Of a DNA stretch of 64,000 nt, positions 1 to 11,373 are shown in pieces. Location: NCBI RefSeq assembly GCF_000276665.1, contig NW_004955446.1:12299646-12363645 (forward strand), written 5' to 3'. Position 1 is the stretch's first letter. Each line of letters opens with the position of its first letter. Both the position numbers and the translations under genes were made by a program. The DNA is from Chinchilla lanigera. Its lineage: Eukaryota > Chordata > Mammalia > Rodentia > Chinchillidae. The notes beneath the pieces were generated by a model. That model was not told where the DNA came from, did no database searches, and saw nothing but the letters and a program-made list of their open reading frames with translations.

Positions 1-77
1 TATTAAGTTGCAGTAACATGTCACTTCATTTTACCAATAGATACATTTCTTTTTTAAGATCATGTATCTTTTAAACT

Positions 78-150
78 GGGCATTATATCACACACTTATA
101 ATCCCAGAACTTTAGGAGGCTGAGGCAGGAAGATTGCAAATTCAAATACC
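78..150 (+). mobile_element. B1-like SINE fragment
   Basis: ATAATCCCAGAACTTTAGGAG and GAGGCAGGAAGATTGCAAAT. Confidence 0.6.
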
Positions 151-569
151 ACCAGAGCAATTTAATGAGTTCTATTTTTTTCAGTCCTCTGGTCAACATT
201 ATGGATAATATTAACTTTAATCCCTTGATCAAAGTGGTATCTGCTAGGGTTTTTACTACCGTTACTATCTCCCCCTTTATAATTAGATTCATTATAGACT
301 TCGTAAATATCCTACCCCTCATTAAAATTTCACCATCCATGGATGACTTTTTCCCAAGTCAACTATATGTGTGGTAGTGCCCAATGTTGACTTTCTAATG
401 TTGCTGTTTGTTACTACATTGCATCACTTTCTCTCAGTACTGTTTTATTTGCATATGGTTATGATTCTTTACTATCAACTGAATTCCAAAACTATCTAAT
501 TCATTTTTAAAGAGGACCTTCTGTGAGCTGTCATGATGTGCTGGTTAGTCTTCACTGTAGATTTGACAA

Positions 570-962
570 GATTAAGATTCTCCTGGACAGATGACTGGAC
601 TGTGAGGGCACCAAACTCAGCAATGGGTTCACCCACTGAGGAACTCATAGCTGAACGGGCTATTAGGAAGTGAGGTCTCGCTGGAGGGAGTGGGTCATGG
701 CAGCAGGAGCTCGGGGGCTGCATCTGGTCCCTAGGCCTTTCCTCTCTGGCATTTTTCTCTGTGCTTTGTGTCCTGGATGGCACGATTTGAGCAGCTTTCC
801 TCTGCTATACCCTTCTGCCATGAAGTTTTTGCCTCAGGGCCAGCCAACCACAGACTGAAACCTCTGCAACTATGAATCCCCAAAAATCTTTTCCTCATTT
901 AAATGGGGGGTGTCAGCTATTTTGTCCCAGAGATGGGAAAGCTAATATAAGTGGGTTCTGAA
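570..962 (+). mobile_element. MaLR-like LTR remnant
   Basis: Shares the layout of the LTRs at 40521 and 54945: a CACCCACTGAGG-like left part, a Cys/Trp-codon-like middle with CTTCTGCCATGA, then ACAGACTGAAACCTCTG and a TATTTTGTC end. Family named from remembered consensus, so provisional. Confidence 0.45.
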
Positions 963-1046
963 ACATCAGTCCGTGATTATTCAAGTCTTAGATGTACTGT
1001 CTACCTGGAAAGAAAAGACAGAGGACATGAAAAATTATCAATAATA

Positions 1047-1148
1047 TACCAGGTAGCATGTCTGTAACTGCAGTACTTGAGGGCTGAGGCAGGAGATCTG
1101 CTGTGTGTTTAAGGCTAGCCTGGGCTACACAGTGAGTTCAACTCATGG
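1047..1148 (+). mobile_element. B1 SINE
   Basis: CCAGGTAGCATGTCTGTAAC, CTGAGGCAGGAGATCTG and AGCCTGGGCTACACAGTGAG. Confidence 0.75.
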
Positions 1149-2377
1149 AGATTTTAAAACATATAGTAATATTTGCATATGGCAGTTTATTCAACTTTCT
1201 AAGCCTAACTACCTTAGATAGTAACTAGAATTAAGGTTTATCGTGATATAAACCACTGATCTACATAAATCTGAATAACCATGTGGAAATTATTGGAATC
1301 TTGCTAAAACTAACAGGAAGTATTTCTGTCCTTAGACCTTATAGGCTTTTCAAAGTTTGCCACCAATTTTCCCCCTAAACAAGCAAACGTTAGATAGAAA
1401 ATGTAACTCAGTATAAATTTTAAGTCAGTATATTCTAAATGAATTTTAAGGAATATAGTTTCTTCAAACCATGACTATTAGCTTAAATACAAACTGGCTT
1501 TTAAAGCTTCAAATAATTTTTTTCATAAACTGACTTTTATAAAGAAGACAAAACCAATGCATTACTGATTAAGTTTTAGAATTAAAAAAAAAAAATCTAT
1601 GAATCTCTTGACCTAATCAAAAAGCAGCTAATGTAAAAATCTACGTATTAGTACTGAATAGTGTAATTATACATACTGTTTTTTCTAAACTTTTTCAGGA
1701 AAATGCCAATCAAAATGCTGGAGAATGATCTCCAACAATCCTCTTCTTGATAAAAACACTAACAATACTGACAAAATCATCAAACCAACTTCTTCAGAAT
1801 TCTGGAAATTAACCAAAGGAAGGAGCATTTATTCAGGAATATGAAAAGCTCTCATTTGTTCATGCCAATCGAGATGGCAATATGCACATAAAGGGCTGTG
1901 TGTATGCCAAAAACCCCTGCAAGACCTTAGGGCCTCACCCATGTCTGAATACAGACTGTGCCTAGGGAGGTAAGGTAATGCTAACTGCCTTGCTAAATGG
2001 TAAGTCCCTAATCAAAGACTGGGAATTTAATGGTGGCAGGCATCTAAAGAAGTCTTTGTGCAATTACTAGCCACTCAACTAACCAAGCAGAGACCTCTGT
2101 GAATATATAAGATTTAACAGAAATAGTTCAGAAAGTTCACTAAATAAACAGCTACAACAAATAGGAACAAAAATAAACTCAGGAAGTGGGGGGAAATCTG
2201 ATTTCCTGAGTTGCTACATCCTATCATTTCAAATATCCAGGTTTCAACTATCTCAAAAAACCATGAGACACATTAAAAAAGTGTGACCCATACCATGAGA
2301 AACTCAGCAGTTAACAGATGTCCCTGAGGAGACAGACACATTAAGAGTTAACTGACAGAGGTTAAATCCATTTTTGA

Positions 2378-2465
2378 AATTCTTCCTGGTTGGTGCAGGG
2401 GGTTGAAACCAGAGCACATGTATGCTGGGCAAGTGCTTTATCACCGAGCTACATCCTCATCCCCA
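2378..2465 (-). mobile_element. Old ID-like relic
   Basis: GGGTTGAAACCAGAGCAC then CTTTATCACCGAGCTACATC, the reverse of an ID B and A box. Confidence 0.55.
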
Positions 2466-2525
2466 AATCGGCTATTTAAAACATCATTAAAGTTTATTTA
2501 AAATTCTGATTTCAACTTGTATTAA

Positions 2526-2660
2526 AGAGCTGGGCGCGGTGATGTGTCCCTCTAGTCCCAGCTGCCCAGGGAACAGGTAGAAGGGTCACTTGAGCCCAAG
2601 CCTACAAGTCTGGGGTCCTAGTATAGGCAACACAACAAGACTTTCTTCAAAGAAATAAAA
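2526..2660 (+). mobile_element. 7SL-derived monomer SINE
   Basis: GAGCTGGGCGCGGTGATGTG, TAGTCCCAGCTGCCCAGGG, GGTCACTTGAGCCCAAGCC, GGCAACACAACAAGAC: closer to an Alu-type or proto-B1 monomer than to the other B1s here. Confidence 0.7.
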
Positions 2661-4379
2661 TTTTAAAAGTATACTACTGTATGCCCTTCTGCATACTTCA
2701 AAAGTGCCCAGATTGCTACATCTCATTCCACCGTAACTACTGGTGTTTCTCAATACTCAAACAGTTGCCACATAGCCTAAGTATACAGCTAAGATCTGGT
2801 ATAGTTCATGTTCTTTTGAACAATTTTATCATTGCTGAGTGGTTCTGGTGAGTTTCTTACCTAGATGAATGACAGAAACCACTCATCTAGACCCTGCAAC
2901 TAGAACTTTCCTGTTTGTGTCTCATTTAAGTGTAACAGGTGGCTGTAAGAAAGCAGTGGTCAGATATATCTGAAGCTGGCAGAGTAACAGTGACAGAACT
3001 ACAAGTGATATTTGGAGTACACTACAACTGTTCACTTCTGCTAATCAATGCACTCCAGAGCTGGCTTGCGCATGCATGTGCTCTTGCCCTCTCTCCTCTC
3101 TCACTAAACATTTTCTGGAAAAAGTAAGTTTAAGTTGTGTTTATGTCACAGATAAAAGGCAAACTCATTTTATTAAGTAGTCTTGGACAAATGATGAGAT
3201 GAAGCCACATTTGGCATCACATACACTCGAAGAAAGGGGGAAAACGATTATGGATGCCCCACTTTCACCTCTTATATAATAAAGTCTAACCGACCCTGAA
3301 TGGTGCTACTCAATCACTGCAGTTGAGAGCTCAAGCTTGCTTATAAATTGTTATGGAACTATTTCTCTATGTCTAGGATTCCTATTCAAGGTATCATCTA
3401 TAAAAACCAAACGAAATAATACACAATTTGTTTTGGGAGACATAGTGCTCCTCTGTTTTATTCTGTCAGACAAAAAAAAAACAGAACAACTCTGAGTTCT
3501 TTTATAGTTTCATGCTCAGCACATGTTGCTTCCTTTGCTGAGAATATAATTCTTATCTGAAAAAGTTATGGTACTTCATTTCTAAAGGCTCCACTAATTA
3601 ATTCCCTGACTCAGGGAGCTGGAAAATACATCTCTTATATTCACCTAGGTCTTTGAAGAAACACAAAATAACTTCCCATTAAGCTTCAATCCCCCAGTCA
3701 TAAATTATATATGAAATTCATTTAACCATGCTAACACGTTTTTCGCACACCCCTAGTTCATTTCTTTAACTGTATACACTAAAATTTGTAAAAATGCTAT
3801 CGGAGCAGAGAAATGACACTCATTTTGCCAGGGGTCAGTGAATACTTCCTGGAAAGGTTGTTTATTGAAATGAACTAAATTGTGATTATTAAATACTGCA
3901 AAGCTTCTAGTATCATAAAGTAAAAGAAGCACAGCAGGTAGGCTTAATAAAACTTGGATCTAGAATAAAGAAATATAGCAAATATGTCTCACCTCAAATG
4001 CTAACTCCAATGACTTCACCATGGCTGCCTGGATCACATTCTCGGCAAAGCCTACCCTTTCTGTGTGAGAATGTCATGACTTATTATCAATATCTGCCAT
4101 GGGAAGAGGAGGCTACTCGCATTAGTGCCACATGTTTGCTACACCCAGTTCCAGTAACTTCTAAGGTTCCTTTGGGAACAATGAGTATGTGCCAAATCAT
4201 GGAAGATTTTAGCTCTTCTACAGTTAAGTGGTTAATAGGTAAAATAAATGTTAGGGAAAAAAAAAATCATAAAAGTTTCAGTGGTGGAATTCTAAAGACT
4301 GAAAAACAAAGATGAAAAGCTAGATAGTATCCAGAATTACAAATAACTTTTAAATCATCATTTAAAATGTATAATGTAA

Positions 4380-4511
4380 GCCGGGCATGGTGGCCCATGC
4401 CTGTACTCTGCACTCAGGAGGCTGAGGCAGGAGGATCTGCTGTGGGTTCGAGGCCAGCCTGAACTTCACAGTGAAACCATCCCTCAAAAAGACCGAAAAA
4501 AAAAAAAAAAG
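4380..4511 (+). mobile_element. B1 SINE
   Basis: GCCGGGCATGGTGGCCCATG start, TTCGAGGCCAGCCTGAACTT, A-tail. Confidence 0.85.
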
Positions 4512-4857
4512 GTACAATATAAATTGTCTTTTCAAATACTGTCAACTCCAACTCTCATGATTTACTGATCCAAAGAAGCAGTTAATGGATTTACAGTAGT
4601 AAATGTTTATTTTCTAGAAACCAAGCTTATTATGACAAATATAATTTAAGACTCTGTCAATACACCACATAAAGTAATGTTTTAAAAATAAAATTCTACT
4701 ATGATTAAACAGATCAAGTCAAATACTTAGAAAGTGTGCAAGAAAATTTTACCAAAAATCCTTTCATTTATACTAATATAAAAATAGAAAACATTCAAGA
4801 AATATGAGTATTTCATGTGACAAGCCAAATGTTTTACACTTAATTAAAAGCACATAT

Positions 4858-5012
4858 AGCTGGTGGTGGTGGCACAAGCCTGTAATCTAAGCACTTGGGA
4901 GGCTGAGGCAGGAGGACTGCTGCAAATTCGAGGAAAGCCTGGGCTACATAGTGAGTCTAGGTCAGCCTGAACTATACAGCGAGACTGTCTCAAAAACAAA
5001 CAAAATATATAA
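4858..5012 (+). mobile_element. B1 SINE with internal duplication
   Basis: GGGCTACATAGTGAGTC then GTCAGCCTGAACTATACAGC, the repeated segment typical of B1 in this window. Confidence 0.85.
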
Positions 5013-5423
5013 ATAAAATAATTAAGAAAAAGTTGGTAAGAATATTGCATTACCAAAACAGTGCTTTAATCATTATGTACTTCCATGAGAGTAAGAGATA
5101 AATAGCATGGATGGATTAAAACTATAATATCCCAGTCACAAATAACAATGTAAAATCTTCATGTTAAATGGTAAAATCTAACTTCATGTGATATTTAAAT
5201 TTTAAATTATCTTTTACTTTGCATTATTTACTTGGTTATAATTTGATAAAAGATAAAACTAAAATCCCAAATTTTGATACTTCAAATGATGCTGATATGT
5301 CAAAATGCCTTAAAACATCTCATTTAAAAATTATGACAATATGCTCAGTACAATCATCCAATAAACCTCTAGTAATGAGAAATGACAAAATACCTGAAAA
5401 TCTAAAAAATGAGAAGTACATAC

Positions 5424-5552
5424 CTGCATCTCTCCTTTTTCATCAGGCTTAGCTGGCTTTGCAGCCTCTGTAGCTGAGTTTTTCAAGCTCTCTTTGCTAC
5501 AGCGTAAAAGCACTTCTACAACATACAAAGGATCCAGTTCACCAGAATTAGG
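5424..5552 (-). CDS. MTREX: MTREX exon 19, last in window
   Basis: Residues 685-727 ([10 protein letters not shown]...DEKGEMQ) of the KOW/arch region. Ends with CAG and a GTATGT donor, so transcription continues to the left. I could not find the expected next exon between 1 and 5423. Confidence 0.96.
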
Positions 5553-8500
5553 CTGAAATAACAAGACAAAGGAAGTTCATTAATTTTTTAACACTGGCCC
5601 ACAGATTTTATGTTCCATGTGTATAGGACCTATTTTCATAGCATTTAGCCTAGCACATATTGTACAATAGATGCTTTTATAATAAAATAAAGGTTGATTT
5701 CTCTGTACTTCAACATAAGAATACATAGCAACAACTCAACATTAATGAAATATAATTTAATAGTATGACCACTATTCACTGTAACCTAAAATGCCACTTT
5801 TAAATTTCTAATGTATAGTTTATCCTATTATCCGGTATTAGAAAAAGAAACTAGAAGAAACTGTCAATGTTAGAAAATGAATATATCTCCAAATCAGCCT
5901 AATGAAATAATATGCAAAACAGACTATTTTATAGCTTAGTATACTGGTATTTTGTGACTTTATACCATTTTATTAAGATTTTTATTTCTTTAATAACATG
6001 ATTCTCAAGATCTCAGGACTAATCAAACCCTTCCGTACTATGGTAATTTATGTTAGAGAAGACCTTACTTCAAACAATAACAAACTTTTGTTTCAGTACA
6101 GAATTTCTTGCTACTTTTTAATAAAACATTTGAATGCCCTCTTTTGTACAAAATGGATAGAGAAAAGAGGGAAAACAAGGATCTGGTTAGTAGGCTGCCA
6201 CCCAGGACATTAATTTGTCACTAAACAACAACCCATATCTATATTTCTGCAAAAAACTACACATTTTTAACAAAAGTAAAATGTGTTTCTAAACACAGTG
6301 GCACCTTGGTTCATGAACTTCATTTGTTCTATGATTTTGGAAAGGACGGCCACATTTGTGCTTGTGTAAGAAAGATGGCTACAGTTATGTTTGAAACCTG
6401 ATGCCAAATTTGCAAACAAAAACAAAATTTTGTCAAACGCTTCTGTTTGTGAACCAAACTGTGTGCAAACTAAAGCGTTTCTATACCAAAGCAATATACT
6501 GTACTAACCACAAGTAGATTATTTTATGTCAGTTCAAATTTCCTTAACAAAAGCATAAGCTCCATTTTCCAATCTAAAAGCAAAATTAGCTTTTATTCAA
6601 CATAAACTTTTTCAACATCAAGTAATTTTTAAAAGTTTCAGTTTGGTTTGGACATGAAGATGGGTAGTATTGGGGGCTGGGGATGTGGCTCAGTGGTAGA
6701 GCTCTTGCCTTGCATGCACAAGGTTCTGAGTTCGATCCCCAGCACCACATACATTTAAAAAAATAATAATAAATAAATGTTAAAAAAAAAAAAAAAAAGA
6801 TGGGTAGTATTTTTGATCGGGATGACTAGTATCTGAAGACTGTACATATACAGCCTAGTCATTATGAAATAAAAAAACTTTTTTTGGTTGTTTGGAGACA
6901 GGGTCTTGCTATGAGACTGGCCTGAACTCACTATGTAGCCCAGATTATCCTTGAACACACGGCGATACTCCTGTCTCAACCTCCCAAGTGCTGCGATTAT
7001 AGGCATGTGCCACCTCTCCTGGCTATGAAATAAATTTTAAACTGTCATATTATCTTTCCAGAGAGAGAAAAATCCTGAGTAAAGTACATTCTCTAATTGG
7101 AAAAATGAATTCCTTTCAAAGAGTTAAAGGACATACACTTTCTGGAAGTAACCTATTAAAGACTTAAGAGCAATCTTACTCCATTAGTTACTGTTGGATT
7201 TAGTTCTGATTCTGTAATTTTTAGTATATTTAGTATTTTTCACCTATAAAACCATAGAAGTGAGTATAAAACATCATACATGGTTATCTGTCTTCATAGA
7301 GCTATCTACACCACTTAAAACATTACAGAATTATCCTCAGGTATTATTATAGAAACACAGTTAAAAGAATTCGTAATTGTAACAGTAAGTGAAAGGTAGC
7401 TATGAAAGTAATTTCCCAAGGTTATAGCAGTTTTCTCACCCTATAAAGATGAAACGAAAGATTTTCTATCATAATCAAAAATAGTTATAAAGTATTAATT
7501 TTTGTTTGTATATCCTAAGTTTTTCTTAAGCCTAGAACCAAACCTTCTTTTTCCTAACTTTATTCCTTTTAAAATGTGGCTGATTTCTTGCTATAAACTG
7601 AAATTACCAAGTTAACACATGTTTTTGATAATGAATTTGTAGAATGTAAAAAAAAAAAATGATCTAATTCAAATTATTTTCTTCATCATGTGTACTCTTT
7701 CTCCGTATCTGGCAAACTCCACTAGCCACAAAAATCTTTGGATTGGTATCCTGACCTAGATTCCAAAATTAATAAAAAATGTACTGCACATTTTAGTGGA
7801 CAAATGCAAGTAGCTAAGTGGAAAAATTAGTTTCACTACCAATTTAAACAAACGAAAGAAAGAAAAAGAACAATGTTTTACTCTGGTCCTCATTCCACCT
7901 TTGTCTAAAAGATGTCTCGTCAACTAGTACTATTTTTATACATGAATTAAGGATAAAGACATGTAAATAAGTTTTAAAAAACTCTGTCTACTGTATGTGT
8001 GCGTATAAATATAATTATATTTGCTATAATTTTTCTGTTCTAAAAAGCATAAATCTTTAGGTTTATTATACTAACAGCAATGTGAGAAATTCTCACAAAT
8101 CTGCTTCTCAGTAAAACTGGAGAAAATTACAAAAAGCCAACCATTTAAGTCTTTGGAGCCAGGCATGGTGGCACACGCCTATAATCCCAGTACTTGGGAG
8201 CCTGAGGCAGGAGGATCACCATCAGTTCAAGGCCAGCCTGGGTTACATGAGCGAGTTCAAGGCCTAAAAGCCAGCCTGCATTACATAGTGAGACCCTGTC
8301 TCAAAAAACCCCCTAAAAACACCAAAAAACAAAAAAAGTTTCTAGAAATAGTCCCATGGGATTGTGCCATATACTTCTATCAAATGAAGAAACACCCAAT
8401 GAAGAAAATCTACTAAAATTCAACACGAACGGCAACTGTCTGTGCTATTTTAACCAAGATCCTCCTCTTCATACTTCCTCTGCACTCCTACAAGTTAATT

Positions 8501-11320
8501 CAGACAAAAGCTAGGCTGATGAATCAAAAAACCACAGGTGGGATCCCTCTCCCAGCTGCTTTCCCTTGGAGGGCTATTTCTGTAGGGGTGGCATGACACT
8601 GGCAGTCCTCATTCTGCTTCCCACTTCACTGCTGCTGAGGCCAAGGACGTTCTGGGCACATAAGGCTGAATGGTAAGGGCCTTCTCCTACACAGGCCCTG
8701 ACAGCTGGCCGGAGGTTCTATCTCGGATGTGGGGCTACTGAGAAAATGTGCCCCAACAACCCTTCAAAGCTTTGGCTTCTTAAGGTATTGGTTCCAGGTT
8801 GGGAGAAGCAAGTTGAGAAGACTTTGCGACTACTGCTTCCTCTTTCCCACTCACCTCTCAGTGCCTTAAACAGAATGCCACTCAGGGAAAAGAGTGTGTT
8901 CACTACCAGTGGTAAAACTATGGCTTAGAGACCGCCTGGGAGGAAAAGCAAGTTTACACACAAATATAGTACATTCCCAAAGCCAATGATTTCATCTGTG
9001 CCAGTGCCTGGAGAGTTCAAGCATAAGGAAACACTCAGAAATGGTGGAGGCCATGAGGAAGTATCATCTGTAGAGCTGCAGATCCACTGGAGACATACTA
9101 AGTTGTAAGGCCAGCTAGTCTGTAGGACCGAACCTTGTTTTAGAGACAGTTGGAGGAGCCTTCCTGCTATTGGAGCTTAACAGCTGGGTCAAAGAAAGAC
9201 ATACCCAAAGATTCCTGCCATCCCAGAGTGACTGTGGCATTTCCACGGCCAAGACCTTCATCCCCACCTCAAGAGCAACATGAAAAGCTTCACTCTCATG
9301 TGAGTGAGACAGGTGGGGCAGAGAGACTTCACTCAGAATAATCTAGCCCAGTGACGGTGAACCTTTTAGAGATGAGTGCCCAAACTACAATCCCAAACCC
9401 ACTTATTTATCACAATGTGTCCCTACTACAATTAAATCTGAATACTGAGGTTTTAGTTTGGTTAAAAACAATTCATGCATTAATATCTTTTGTCTTAGAA
9501 AAACAAATAACCTGTACGCTATAGGTTCAACATCACTGATCTAGCAAGTCACTAAACAAATGAGCAAATAACAGCAGCAGCCTGTAAGGGAGAGGAATAT
9601 CAAGAATTATCATATTATCTAAAGTATCCATTTTCTAATAAAGAAGTGAGACATGTACAGAAACAAAAAGCATGATCCATGACCCACATAGCAGAAGGGG
9701 GCAGAAGCTGCCTTTACAAGTGAGCAAAAGAAGACAATATAAGTATTTTCAAAGAAATGAACAGGAAAAAAAAAAGGTACAGTAACAATATAGTGTCATA
9801 TAGTAAATATTAACAAAGAGAAAGGTTATTAAAAAGATTTAAGGAAATTTAGAATCTTAAAATTATGATAATTAAAATGACAAAAAAACATTAAAGGAGC
9901 CTAATAACAGATCTAAACTGGCAGAAGAAACCATTAACAAACTTGAAAACAAACAGATTATTCGATCAAAAAGGTAACTCTCCCTCAAAAAACAGTGAAG
10001 AATAATGAGGAAAATAATGAGCCTCAGAGAAATGCAGGGCACCCAAGAGCTCAACAGTATACACAAAGAGTCCCAGAAGGACTGGAAAAAAAGAAGTAGA
10101 AAAAACTTCACAGAAGTATTGCCTGAAAACACTTCGAACTTACTCGGAAAAAAGGCTACATATCTAGAAACTCAACCAACTCCAAGTAGGATAAGTGCAA
10201 AGAATAGCATAGATACTTATATATAGATAACTGTATCAGAGTAAAAAATAAAGAAAGCCAAGACACAAGGAAAAATCTGGAAAGCTTCAAGAGAAAAGGA
10301 CTCATCGTTTCCAAGAACATACCAACAAAATTAACAGCAGAAACTTCTCAGCACAAATAATGAAGTCTAGAAAGCACTCCGCTAGCACAAAGAAAAAAAT
10401 CAGAAAACAAAACTGTCCACTGAGAATTCCATATCCAGCAGCTATCTTTCAAAAATGAAGCCAAAATACATTCCTAGATAAGGATAAATTAAGAGAATTT
10501 GTTGATAACATACCTGTCTCCCAAGAAATACTAAAAGTTCTTCAGACATTTATATGAATACACACAAAGAACACTGATAAAGGTAATTACTCTTAAATGG
10601 TTTAAGAAACAGTTTATAAAACTACGTATATTGCATTATTAATTACTACCATATTAAAATGTATATCTGGCAGCAAAAGTAGGTGGGTGGGAACAAAGCT
10701 GTACTGGGTTAAGACAATAACTTGAGATGATTCAAGTCCACAGAAATAAAACAAAACAAACAAAAGAGAGAGAAGAACCAGAAATAATAAAAGGTTAGTA
10801 TAACAGATACTATAAATATATAATTGCTTTTTCACAAGCATCCTTAAAAAGTTGTAAAACTGCTACGAGTGTAGCTCAGTGGGAGACATGGGTATCGCAT
10901 GTAAAAGACTGGGCTTGATCTCCAGCAACCATTTTTTTAAAAGCTGCAAAATTATATTAAGGTAATAATTCTAACAACATATTGTTGGATTAGAGAGAAA
11001 AAATGATAGAGTCCTTGTTAAGACCCCTGGGTTCAACTGCCATTAGGAGGTGAAGAGGCTGGAGAGAAAGCGTGTAATGGAAGAGATGTAAATGAGGATC
11101 ATATTCTTCTATATCACTGGAATTAAGTCAGTAGAAATCCATGCCTGATCATTTTCTTTTGTCTTTTTGAGACAGGGTCTCACTATGCACTTTAGGCTGG
11201 CCTTGAGCTCACTTTGTAGCTCAAGCTCATCTCAAGAATCCTCCTACCTCAGCCTCCTGAATGCTGGGATTATAGGCGTGCACCACAACGCCCAGCTACG
11301 GCTGATCTTAATAATTTGAG

Positions 11321-11373
<53 letters not shown>

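Larger units (their letters stand above)
1..5423 (-). other. MTREX: MTREX intron 19 (partial)
   Basis: No coding exon seen. Holds B1-like SINEs (about 78-150, 1047-1148, 4380-4511, 4858-5012), a MaLR-like LTR (570-962), an ID relic (2378-2465) and a 7SL-type monomer (2526-2660). The rest, including 2680-4375, is AT-rich with nothing recognisable. Confidence 0.8.

Noticed and set aside
3998..4315. 105-codon open frame
   Set aside because: Not similar to the missing MTREX C-terminal region, no splice sites in frame with exon 19, and it is on the wrong strand.
1..5423. Next MTREX exon (exon 20)
   Set aside because: I looked for the expected continuation of the KOW region on the minus strand and found no matching frame with splice sites, so the exon must be beyond the left edge.
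6672..6745. tRNA gene
   Set aside because: The A and B boxes belong to an ID SINE with an A-tail and target-site duplication; the same holds for all the other ID copies.
8440..9340. Processed pseudogene
   Set aside because: The GC content and some open frames suggested a retrogene, but the block runs directly into L1-like sequence and resembles L1M 5' sequence near its end. Not fully settled.
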